Shown here piece after piece: positions 5,216 to 11,609 of a DNA stretch of 12,041 nt. The position numbers were made by a program, and so were the translations under genes. The notes below the pieces were generated by a model that was given only the letters and a program-made list of their open reading frames with translations, did no database searches and was not told the origin of the DNA. The DNA comes from Candidatus Staskawiczbacteria bacterium (GTDB taxonomy: Bacteria > Patescibacteriota > Minisyncoccia > Minisyncoccales > Staskawiczbacteraceae): the NCBI GenBank assembly GCA_903850725.1, contig CAINMG010000149.1, positions 1 through 12,041 on the forward strand. The letters run 5' to 3'. Every line of letters starts with the position of its first letter. The first letter of the stretch is position 1.

Positions 5216-6954
5216 CTACATATTTTTGATAATCTTTTCGTTATGTATGCAAATCATATGCCTACGAAGCTTTAAAGTTGGAGTCAGCTCTCCTTTTTCT
5301 TGAGAAAATTCTTCTGACAATATAACAAATTTTTTGATTCTTTCAAAATCAGATAAATTGGGGTTTATTTTTTCATCAATTCTTCTTTGAAATAACTTCA
5401 ATACAAATTCATCTTTTATAAGATTATGATGACTCTGCAACTGCAAACTACTTTCCTTTAAGTGCCTCTCTACTTCTTGCCAATCTGGACAAATCAAAAC
5501 AGAAATAAAATTTTGCCCATCTCCCAAAACCATAGCTTGCGAAATATATCTATCGTTATTAAGCAAATTCTCAATTGGCTCTGGCCATACATTTTTGCCA
5601 CCAGATAAAACAATCATCTCTGTTTTCCTACCGATTACAGTTAAAAAATTATCTTTATCTATAAACCCCAAATCCCCCGTGCAAAACCAGCCATCTTTAT
5701 TAAAAGCTTTTTTAGTCGCATCTTTATTTTTATAATATTCCGTAAAAACACTTGCTCCTTTGATTAAAATTTCTTTTTCCGGTCCAATTTTAATATCAAC
5801 GCCCGACAGAGCTCTACCAACTCCTATTTTACCAAATTCCTGCATATCTTCTTGTCTTATAACAGTTGCAACTGGCGAGGTTTCAGTAAGACCATAACCC
5901 TCCAAAATAATAACTCCTATTTTTGCAAAAAACTTTACCAAGTTCTCATTTAGCTTTGCTCCGCCAGAAATTGTAATTCTTAGTTTACCACCAAGATTTT
6001 TCCTTATTTTCTTAAAAACCAAAAAATCAGCTAATTTCCAACTTAATGTTCCTTTATTCTGCCTTAAAGCCCATCTAAACAAGTTTTTTTTAAAACTTGA
6101 TGATTTATTTATTTTATCCCAAATCGCATCATGGAACTTTTCAAAAATTTTGGGAACTGCAATCAAAATACTTGGCTTAACTTCTTTCAAATTTTTAGCT
6201 ACTGTTTTTGCACTTTCTGCATATGCAATCGTAGCTCCAAAAAGTATTGGCATCCATTGACCAGCAGTTCTTTCCAGTGCATGAGACAATGGTAAAAATG
6301 ACAAAAATACATCATTTTCTTTTACGGGAATTGCTTTATTTACAGCCTCTGCGTCACTTAAAAAATTATTATGGGTTAAAACAACGCCCTTTGGTTCTCC
6401 CGTTGTGCCAGAAGTATAAATAATACTACAAGGATCATTGGGGCTAATAATTATTTTGCGAAAACTACCTAATTTATTTTGTGAAAATAAATTTTGCCAA
6501 TCAAAAACCTTAACCCCCAAATTTGCTCTTTTGATAGCTGGTAAATTTTCTAAAATAATTATCTTTTCTAAATACCTTAAACTATTATTATAAAGCAAAA
6601 CTTTATTTAATAAATCAATATTTGAAATAATCAGAACTTTCGCTTCTGAATGTTCCAAAACTCTATAAATAGCTTCTGAATTTAAAGTTGTATGCAAAGG
6701 AATAGTTATCCCACCAACAGACATTATAGCCAAATCAGAAATTATCCACTCTGGTCGATTCTCAGACAAAATTGCTACCTTGTCTTGCTTCTTAATATTA
6801 AAGTTGTCTTGCAAAACAAAAGCAAAACTTCTAATTTCTCCCGAGAGCTCTTTATATTTTATAGGGAAATAAACATCTTCTTTTTTGTAAAGAAGTGCTA
6901 TTTTTTCAGAATTTTTTTTGCTGATTCAAAAAATTTCTCAGGAATTGTTTGCAT
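5216..6954 (-). CDS. Long-chain acyl-CoA synthetase (AMP-binding), needs a -1 frameshift near its start
   Basis: This enzyme would activate free fatty acids with ATP and CoA through an acyl-AMP. Read from ATG 6954 with a -1 shift at the A8 run (6912-6919) it is 579 aa, a normal family length. Motifs: P-loop YTSGTTGEPKG at about 180-190, GYGLTETSP at 353-361, GWFCTGDLG at 422-430, GRKTEMIVLSGGKN at 442-455, and C-terminal LTPTLK with catalytic Lys562. Without the shift, the ATG frame gives MQTIPEKFFESAKKILKK and stops. The main frame is open from about 6925 and contains the family N-terminus (ALLYKKEDVYFPIKYKELSG), so a TTG start at 6814 would cut off real domain. ATG 6954 lies 3 nt after the stop of the alpha/beta hydrolase gene, which supports it as the start and supports joint transcription. 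The two may scavenge host or environmental lipids. A sequencing indel, a recent mutation and programmed slippage all fit. Confidence 0.85.
6911..6921 (-). other. A8 slippery run, frameshift site in the acyl-CoA synthetase gene
   Basis: The minus strand reads GC-AAAAAAAA-TTC. In the ATG frame the codons are GCA AAA AAA ATT; slipping back one base gives GCA AAA AAA AAT TCT GAA, which rejoins the enzyme frame (NSEKIALLY). The heptamer A AAA AAA fits the X XXY YYZ pattern of -1 frameshift sites, and A-runs also favour RNA polymerase slippage. Nine A instead of eight would restore a plain frame. Confidence 0.7.
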
Positions 6955-6957
6955 ATT

Positions 6958-7749
6958 TTAAGATAGCTCATTAATAAAACTTTGAATTTTCTCAAAAAGT
7001 TTCATTCTTTTTTCGTCTCTTAAAAGGACATGGTAATTACTATCAAACCAGAAAAGAGTTTTAATTTCAGAACCAATATTATTATAAATAAACTCTGCAC
7101 TTTTTGGTATTGTCACAGTATCTGCCAAGGCATGAGCTATTAAAACTGGAGTTGTTACTTTTTTTAAATTTGGTTTTGTGTCATATTTTATAAAATATAA
7201 AAAATGCCGAAAGCTTCTTGTTGGTATTATTTCTCTTTCCTTCATGCAAAGAATTGGAGCATAAGTCAAATTTTGATCTTTTGCCGCAAACAAACTTTTT
7301 ACAAATGACCAAACATCTTTATAAACCCTTTTAGGCTTGCGATAATATTTCCTAAAAAATCCATATGTATTTAATCGAAATAAAATAAAATTTTGATGTT
7401 TAAGCCAAATTGGAGCTCCCAAAGTTATAATGCCAGATTGCTCATTGTTAAATTCGCGAGCTAACCAAAAAGCCATATTCCCTCCAAAGGAATTACCAAT
7501 TATAAACATTTTATCAACATCTTTTTTTAAATCCAAATAAGCATCTTTAACTGACTTTTTCCAATCCTCACAAGATGCTTTCCTCAAATCACTTGGAGTT
7601 TTTCCATGACCCGCCATTAAAGGCGCTAAAACTTTAAATCCTTTACTAGAAAAAAAATTAGACAATTCATCAAATTGACTTGGATGAGCCGTGAATCCAT
7701 GAAGCATCAAAATTCCAATTTTCTTTTTTTTATTACTATCTTCTACCAT
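6958..7749 (-). CDS. Alpha/beta hydrolase, carboxylesterase / monoacylglycerol-lipase-like
   Basis: A 263-aa protein from ATG 7749. ILMLHGF (His17-Gly-Phe) is the oxyanion motif. GNSFGG carries nucleophile Ser87, HALADTVTIP carries acid Asp210, and NYHVLL carries His240, so the triad is complete. LMAGHGKTPSDL and the compact size resemble Est30 and bacterial monoglyceride lipases. The substrate is inferred, but cotranscription with an acyl-CoA synthetase 3 nt downstream suggests it frees fatty acids from esters. A longer frame from a TTG at 7815 adds 22 hydrophobic residues. That stretch lies over a likely promoter and is not part of the fold, so I start at MVEDSNKKKKIG. No signal peptide is then present and the enzyme is cytoplasmic. 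Confidence 0.85.
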   Translation of the reverse strand: MVEDSNKKKKIGILMLHGFTAHPSQFDELSNFFSSKGFKVLAPLMAGHGKTPSDLRKASCEDWKKSVKDAYLDLKKDVDKMFIIGNSFGGNMAFWLAREFNNEQSGIITLGAPIWLKHQNFILFRLNTYGFFRKYYRKPKRVYKDVWSFVKSLFAAKDQNLTYAPILCMKEREIIPTRSFRHFLYFIKYDTKPNLKKVTTPVLIAHALADTVTIPKSAEFIYNNIGSEIKTLFWFDSNYHVLLRDEKRMKLFEKIQSFINELS

Positions 7750-7771
7750 AACGAAAAATATTATTTGATAT

Positions 7772-7811
7772 ATTATATCACTATAATATACAAAAAATAA
7801 AAATATTTCAA
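7772..7811 (-). promoter_or_regulatory. Candidate promoter(s) of the hydrolase/acyl-CoA synthetase operon
   Basis: The minus strand has TATAAT at 7772-7777 preceded by TGA, an extended -10, placing the start near 7765 and leaving a leader of about 16 nt to ATG 7749. An overlapping second option is TTGAAA (7806-7811), 17 bp, TATTAT (7783-7788). The DNA is very AT-rich, so chance matches are likely, but the extended -10 recurs at other genes here. Confidence 0.45.
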
Positions 7812-7817
7812 ACAATA

Positions 7818-8402
7818 CTACTTTCCAGAATCTTCAATTAAAGCATTTCCACTAATAAAAAAATATCTACTTACGCCTACTGATGGTTGAGTTGAAAATG
7901 GTTCATCTTTCTTTCTATCAACATAATTTACCGTGATTTTTTCATCTGTGTTTATTGAGTCATTCAAAAATGCAATCCTATCACCCAGCAATATTGTATT
8001 AGTTCCAATTGTTGTATTATTTTCTACATCTTTTATCGCAACCGCTACATAATAAAATACTCCACTCCCACCAGTGGTATAAACTAAAATTGCAACAGCA
8101 TCAGTTACTTTATCGTTGTTTAAGTCTCCAAAATTTAAAGCTCCAAAAATAGAAACTTTAATTTTTTCTATAGATCCAGGTGCAATTTCTTTTTCTGCTT
8201 TTCCATTAATTAATTTGTATGTATAATTTTCAATTGCGTATGAAGCATTTAAAGGATCTACAACTGTAATTATCTTTTGTGGTAAATTTTCAGTTACATT
8301 CTTTTGCTCAAAATTTATTACATAATACTTATAGCCCAAATAAGCCAAAACTAAAATAATTATGACTATCAAAATTACCCAAATTGTATTATTTTTATTC
8401 AT
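7818..8402 (-). CDS. Membrane-anchored protein with an extracytoplasmic domain, unknown function
   Basis: A 194-aa protein. MNKNNT is followed by a strongly hydrophobic helix (residues about 7-23) and then YKYY, a signal anchor leaving the rest outside. The exported part contains NFGDLNNDKVTDAVAIL (residues 90-106). Its D93-x-N-x-D97-x-x-x-D101 spacing resembles the Ca-binding loops of FG-GAP/EF-hand-like repeats. YTTGGSGVFYYVAVAI, LLGDRIAF and ITVNYVDRKKDEPFS follow. This pattern (gGSGxFYY, xLGDRI, ITVxYxxR) is one I associate with a domain of bacterial lipoproteins of unknown role, but I cannot name the family. It has its own candidate promoter (8456-8464). No operon partner is certain; the hydrolase downstream has a separate promoter candidate. 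Confidence 0.75.
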   Translation of the reverse strand: MNKNNTIWVILIVIIILVLAYLGYKYYVINFEQKNVTENLPQKIITVVDPLNASYAIENYTYKLINGKAEKEIAPGSIEKIKVSIFGALNFGDLNNDKVTDAVAILVYTTGGSGVFYYVAVAIKDVENNTTIGTNTILLGDRIAFLNDSINTDEKITVNYVDRKKDEPFSTQPSVGVSRYFFISGNALIEDSGK

Positions 8403-8455
8403 ATATTTTCAGCCTGCACTAGTTAGCGGATGATGAAATATTTACTATATTCTTT

Positions 8456-8464
8456 AGTATATCA
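8456..8464 (-). promoter_or_regulatory. Candidate extended -10 promoter of the anchored protein gene
   Basis: The minus strand reads TGATATACT: TATACT at 8456-8461 with an upstream TG. The predicted start is near 8449, about 47 nt before ATG 8402. No good -35 box is visible. It lies immediately after the terminator of the ABC-F gene. Confidence 0.35.
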
Positions 8465-8499
8465 AAAAAATCGCCAGTATACTACACCAACGATTTTTT
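8465..8499. terminator. Terminator after the ABC-F gene
   Basis: AAAAAATCG (8465-8473) and CGATTTTTT (8491-8499) form a 9-bp stem with a 17-nt loop. The arms supply a U-run on either strand. It begins 8 bp past the stop of the ABC-F gene. The loop is long and the stem AT-rich, so efficiency may be modest. Confidence 0.55.
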
Positions 8500-8506
8500 C
8501 ATATAT

Positions 8507-9964
8507 TTACAATGCCCCCAAATCTAGAGTGAAATCAAAATTAATTTTACTAACAAAATCTTGCGCATGACTTACTAAAATCATAGCTCCGTCAAATTGA
8601 TCTATCGCTTTAGCAATTACTGGAATGTGCCTAAAATTTATATGATTTGTCGGTTCATCTAAAATTAAAAGACCTGGCCTTTCTAATGAGATTGCTGCAA
8701 AAGCTACTAATCCTTTTTGACCTTCAGATAATGATCCAATCTTTGATTTTAAAATTTCAGCATCAATCAAGAAACCAGCAGCCCTTGATCTTAAATTTTC
8801 TTCCGATCCACTACCCCCCATAGCTTTTGAAAGGGTTTGGTATACAGTTGCATTAAAATCCAAAGTTGAAAAATCTTGTCTATAATATCCTATTTTTACC
8901 CCTTCTTTAATATGCTCGCCTTTAGCATGCCCTGAAGCTAATTTTTCTAAAAGCGTTGTTTTGCCAATTCCATTTGGCCCAATCAATAAAAGTCTATCTC
9001 TTTTATTTAAAGTTATATTTACTTTTTTATTTACAGGTTTATGGTTTTTAATTATACTGACAGAATCTAATTGCAAAATTACGCCCCCAGTACCTTCTTG
9101 GCAAGTAATTTTAAAATCTTTTATTGTTTTATCTTCCCTTCTCACATCAACAACATCCTCCTCTAACTCCTCGATTTTCTTTTTCATTTTTGCCGACACA
9201 TCTCTTAAGTGCCCTCCTTTTTGCGCAAAAAAATTAGCTTGCTCTTTTCTTTGAGAGATTTCCTTTTCTAATCTTGCGTTTATCATTCTTTCTCTTTCAA
9301 GACGCAATTTAATTTCTTCTACAACAGTAAAATAATCGCCATTGTATTGCTCAACTTTTTTATTGAAAATATCCAAATACAAAACACCTTGAGTAAAACT
9401 ATTTAAAAAATCAGCATCGTGAGAAATCACAATACAAGTTTTAGGATATTCAATTATAAACTTGGTTAAATGCTCTATACCAGCTTTATCTAAATTGTTT
9501 GTTGGTTCGTCCAATAACAGCAAATCAGGATCTTGAATAAGCGCTGATGCCAGCAAAACTCTTGCCTGCTGACCGCCTGAAAGCTCTCCAACTTTCCTAT
9601 CCAAAGGAACATCTAAATTTACAATTTTAAAAACATCTTTAATTTTTTTATCAATATCATACATCTTACCATCAAAACATTTTTTGAAAAATTCTGTTAT
9701 ACTCAAATCTAAATCTTTTCTATCTACCACTTGCCTTGCAGTAGCAATTGTCAAATTATTATTTATATTAATTGCTCCACTTTCTGGCTGAGATTGCCCT
9801 GTAATTAATTGGAAAATCGTGCTTTTCCCTGCACCATTTTGCCCCATTAAAGTAATTTTGGAACCTCTGCGCACAGCAAAACTCGCCTCATTTAAAATTA
9901 GCTTGCCCACCCCCCATTCGAAGGATACATTATTAAATTTTACAATCACTTCATCATTTACCAT
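8507..9964 (-). CDS. ABC-F family ATPase (ribosome-associated, Uup/EttA/YdiF type)
   Basis: A 485-aa soluble protein with two ABC ATPase domains and no membrane segment. Domain 1: Walker A GQNGAGKST at 41-49, signature LSGGQQAR at 128-135, Walker B LLLLDEPTNNLD at 148-159, switch SHD. A charged coiled-coil linker fills about 213-280, the place of the P-site tRNA interaction motif. Domain 2: Walker A GPNGIGKTT at 329-337, a reduced signature LSEGQ at 412-416, Walker B LLILDEPTNHIN, switch SHA. ABC-F proteins act on ribosomes, either in translation control or in protection from antibiotics; the sequence does not say which. Length is at the short end of the family and there is no C-terminal extension. 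Its promoter abuts the ATG, so the mRNA is probably leaderless. Confidence 0.9.
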   Translation of the reverse strand: MVNDEVIVKFNNVSFEWGVGKLILNEASFAVRRGSKITLMGQNGAGKSTIFQLITGQSQPESGAININNNLTIATARQVVDRKDLDLSITEFFKKCFDGKMYDIDKKIKDVFKIVNLDVPLDRKVGELSGGQQARVLLASALIQDPDLLLLDEPTNNLDKAGIEHLTKFIIEYPKTCIVISHDADFLNSFTQGVLYLDIFNKKVEQYNGDYFTVVEEIKLRLERERMINARLEKEISQRKEQANFFAQKGGHLRDVSAKMKKKIEELEEDVVDVRREDKTIKDFKITCQEGTGGVILQLDSVSIIKNHKPVNKKVNITLNKRDRLLLIGPNGIGKTTLLEKLASGHAKGEHIKEGVKIGYYRQDFSTLDFNATVYQTLSKAMGGSGSEENLRSRAAGFLIDAEILKSKIGSLSEGQKGLVAFAAISLERPGLLILDEPTNHINFRHIPVIAKAIDQFDGAMILVSHAQDFVSKINFDFTLDLGAL

Positions 9965-9970
9965 GTCAGG

Positions 9971-9999
9971 ATTATAACATAATTTTTAATAAATATCCA
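9971..9999 (-). promoter_or_regulatory. Promoter of the ABC-F gene, predicting a leaderless mRNA
   Basis: The minus strand has TATAAT at 9971-9976 preceded by TGT (extended -10), a 17-bp spacer and a weak -35 TGGATA (9994-9999). Only 6 bases (CCTGAC) separate the -10 box from the ATG, so the expected start is the A of the ATG itself. A 6-bp inverted repeat GAATAT/ATATTC lies just upstream at 10002-10021 and could bind a regulator. Confidence 0.65.
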
Positions 10000-10066
10000 G
10001 CGAATATAGATAACAATATTCACTCACCCAGGTCTAAGCGAATTGTGTCGCATAATATTAAACTGC

Positions 10067-10096
10067 CACACTACTACGCGACTACGCGTAGGTGTG
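10067..10096. repeat. Hairpin between the ABC-F and toxin-antitoxin units
   Basis: CACAC plus CTACGCG (10067-10071 and 10074-10080) pair with CGCGTAG plus GTGTG (10085-10096) across a 4-nt loop, with a 2-nt bulge. The octamer ACTACGCG is also a tandem direct repeat (10073-10088). An outer pair ACTCAC/GTGAGT (10022-10027, 10102-10107) could close a larger structure. It lies between the terminator at 10124 and the ABC-F promoter. No T-run follows it and its role is unknown. Confidence 0.5.
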
Positions 10097-10123
10097 TAGA
10101 TGTGAGTTAATAAAAAGCAAACA

Positions 10124-10149
10124 AAAAATTCCGCACTAACGGAATTTTT
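10124..10149. terminator. Terminator after the AbiEii-like gene
   Basis: AAAAATTCCG (10124-10133) and CGGAATTTTT (10140-10149) form a perfect 10-bp stem with a 6-nt loop. On the minus strand the stem ends in a run of U. It starts 15 nt beyond the stop of the nucleotidyltransferase gene. Confidence 0.8.
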
Positions 10150-10164
10150 CGGAGTTTTTTAAAA

Positions 10165-10836
10165 TTAATTGCCTATAATTTTCGAGGAAAGTTTTTTAGC
10201 TTCATTAATGAAAAAATCTTGCCAAACCTTATCTTCAATTTTTACCAACATTTTAGGATAATCTTTTAACTCCTTAACTTTCATATACTGGCTCCCCAGC
10301 TGTATTGGATCAATATAATTTCCAAATTTTATTTGAGCTTTTTTGATTAAATCGTCTAGTTTTAGATTTTTGTCCTTTTGTAAAATAAAATACAAATCAA
10401 TAAAATCTCTAGACCTTGGCTTTTGATAAATTGTAAAAACTTTGTTCACAGCAATATCTAAAATACTATCAATAAATAAATCCCCTACTTTTTTCTTTTT
10501 CTCAATTCTTTCAAATGGGAAATATGTAAATTCCATTTTAATTTTGTCACCATCAGTCAAATCCAAAAAAAATAAATTTCTATTAAAACTTTGCTGATAT
10601 TCCACTTTTTTTATTTTAGCTTGTTTTTTTATTTTCTCTAAAAAAGCTAAAATTCCTTGCACTTCAAATTCATTTTCAGAGAAAAAATCTAAATCTTCGG
10701 ACAATCTATGTTGCAAGTAAAATTCAGCCAAAGCAGTTCCTCCAGTTAAATAAAAATTATCGCAAATAAGTTTATCTTTGCTAATTATGTTTAAAATATT
10801 TTGTTGATTTTTTGATAAAATATGTTCTTCACTCAT
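10165..10836 (-). CDS. AbiEii/AbiGii-type nucleotidyltransferase, probable toxin
   Basis: A 223-aa protein of the AbiEii/AbiGii nucleotidyltransferase family. LTGGTALAEFYLQHR at 30-44 and HRLSEDLDFF at 43-52 carry the GG and the paired Asp of the polymerase-beta-type active site. KMEF at 100-103 occupies the next catalytic strand. VNKVFTIYQKPRSRDFIDLYFIL at about 130-152 is the family's (K)xRDxxDLxxL block. In characterised members the toxin transfers nucleotides to tRNA or GTP-related targets and is neutralised by a partner. Here a 63-aa protein is encoded 3 nt upstream on the same strand, the usual layout of an antitoxin-toxin operon. The core motifs are intact, so it should be active. Phage defence and plasmid-like stabilisation are both possible. 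Confidence 0.85.
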   Translation of the reverse strand: MSEEHILSKNQQNILNIISKDKLICDNFYLTGGTALAEFYLQHRLSEDLDFFSENEFEVQGILAFLEKIKKQAKIKKVEYQQSFNRNLFFLDLTDGDKIKMEFTYFPFERIEKKKKVGDLFIDSILDIAVNKVFTIYQKPRSRDFIDLYFILQKDKNLKLDDLIKKAQIKFGNYIDPIQLGSQYMKVKELKDYPKMLVKIEDKVWQDFFINEAKKLSSKIIGN

Positions 10837-10839
10837 AAA

Positions 10840-11031
10840 TTATTTTGTAAATAAAGCTAAAAACTTTCTTTTAAATGGGTCTATATCAATAACCTTCCAA
10901 TATTTTTTAAGTTCTGATTTCTTAATTTTTTTCTTGCCCAAACCAAAATTCACCAGCTGTTCGAGCTTCCAAATAGCATATTTTTCCTTATTTTTCTTTA
11001 AATTTTTAGTGTTTGTTGACCAATTTTTCAT
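10840..11031 (-). CDS. Small basic protein paired with the AbiEii-like toxin, candidate antitoxin
   Basis: A 63-aa, Lys-rich protein. It opens MKNWSTNTKNLKKNKEKYAI, continues IWKLEQLVNFGLGKKKIK, and ends with a Trp-containing helix and FKRKFLALF. The layout (a helix ending in YxIWKLExLxxFG, then a K-rich helix, then an FLAL end) resembles the short DUF6922-like proteins often found next to AbiEii-type genes, but the match is by eye. It is not the usual AbiEi antitoxin, which is much longer with a winged helix. Its stop is 3 nt before the toxin ATG, so translation is probably coupled. An AAAGAAA stretch lies 4-10 nt before the ATG. Function as antitoxin is inferred from position. Confidence 0.65.
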   Translation of the reverse strand: MKNWSTNTKNLKKNKEKYAIWKLEQLVNFGLGKKKIKKSELKKYWKVIDIDPFKRKFLALFTK

Positions 11032-11057
11032 ATTATTTCTTTTATATTTACATATTT

Positions 11058-11066
11058 ATTATACCA
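11058..11066 (-). promoter_or_regulatory. Extended -10 promoter of the toxin-antitoxin unit
   Basis: The minus strand reads TGGTATAAT, identical to the extended -10 at 4399-4407. The start would be near 11051, giving a leader of about 20 nt to ATG 11031. No convincing -35 box is seen. It lies immediately downstream of the response-regulator terminator. Confidence 0.6.
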
Positions 11067-11077
11067 TATTTTTAAAC

Positions 11078-11107
11078 AAAAAACCACCTTATATAAAGTG
11101 GCTTTTT
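11078..11107. terminator. Terminator after the response regulator gene
   Basis: CCAC (11084-11087) and GTGG (11098-11101) flank an interior containing the palindrome TTATATAA. A run of A at 11078-11083 gives six U on the minus strand, and TTTTT follows at 11103-11107 on the plus strand. It starts 10 nt beyond the stop of the gene. Confidence 0.65.
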
Positions 11108-11116
11108 GAGAAATTC

Positions 11117-11497
11117 TTATTTCATTTTTAATCTGTCTTTGACTCTTTCTACAATTCCTTGAGAGGTTATGTCCGACTTAATTACATATTCTGCATTTCC
11201 TGCAGCTTCAATAGCCAAACTTATATGTTCCATATCACTTAAATTCGTTAAAAATATTATTGGCGTTTGATTTCCTGCTTCTCTAATTTTCTTAGACATA
11301 GCAATACCATCCATTTTTGGCATGGCAATATCTGTAACAATCATATCAAATTCTTCTTTCTCTGCCAATGCCAAACCATCTTCCCCATTTTCAGCTGTAA
11401 CTACATCAAACCCTGATGCAGCAAAATCTGCTGAAAGCACCAAAAGATAACTTTTGGTATCTTCTGCGATCAAAACTTTTTTATTTTTTTCTGCCAT
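11117..11497 (-). CDS. Receiver-only response regulator (CheY-like)
   Basis: A 126-aa single REC domain with no output domain. The acidic pocket is E12-D13, the phospho-acceptor is D56 in VTDIAMPKMDG, the switch Thr is T84 in FLTN, and the conserved Lys is K107 in YVIKSD. All key residues are present. The KSD after the Lys replaces the usual KP, a variation without known consequence. A histidine kinase gene lies upstream on the same strand (11610-12041), so this is its probable partner. Without an output domain it must act by protein contact, as a phosphorelay intermediate or on a motility or secretion component. The 112-bp gap to the kinase holds a foldable GC-rich element. No Shine-Dalgarno site precedes ATG 11497. 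Confidence 0.9.
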   Translation of the reverse strand: MAEKNKKVLIAEDTKSYLLVLSADFAASGFDVVTAENGEDGLALAEKEEFDMIVTDIAMPKMDGIAMSKKIREAGNQTPIIFLTNLSDMEHISLAIEAAGNAEYVIKSDITSQGIVERVKDRLKMK

Positions 11498-11510
11498 ATA
11501 GTTTATTTAA

Positions 11511-11600
11511 GCGAGCCAAATAAATTTTTTGTAGTGTTGACGGCCACAGCCGGCAAGTGAAGCTCCGCAGAGCGAACTACGAAAAAAAATTTGATTTGGC
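11511..11600. repeat. Foldable GC-cored intergenic element between kinase and response regulator
   Basis: GCCAAAT...TGTAGT (11515-11535) pairs with ACTACG...ATTTGGC (11576-11600) over about 21 bp with a few bulged bases. Within lie the palindromes GGCC and GCCGGC and a small GCTC/GAGC hairpin (11562-11573). The core shares GTGTTG, AGTGAAGC, GAGCG and TACGAAAAA, in the same order, with 4278-4332. AT-rich arms around a GC-rich core look like a small dispersed element or an mRNA structure that uncouples the two genes. Confidence 0.5.
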
Positions 11601-11609
11601 GAGCGATAG

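Noticed and set aside
5216..6814. TTG 6814 as the start of the acyl-CoA synthetase
   Set aside because: Conserved N-terminal sequence continues upstream in the same frame to about 6925, so this start would truncate the enzyme.
7750..7815. N-terminal hydrophobic extension of the hydrolase from TTG 7815
   Set aside because: The stretch is AT-rich promoter-like DNA read as Phe/Ile/Tyr codons; the family fold begins after MVEDSNKKKK at 7749.
8961..9254. Plus-strand 97-codon frame
   Set aside because: It lies wholly antisense to the ABC-F gene across the linker and the second Walker A; low complexity peptide.
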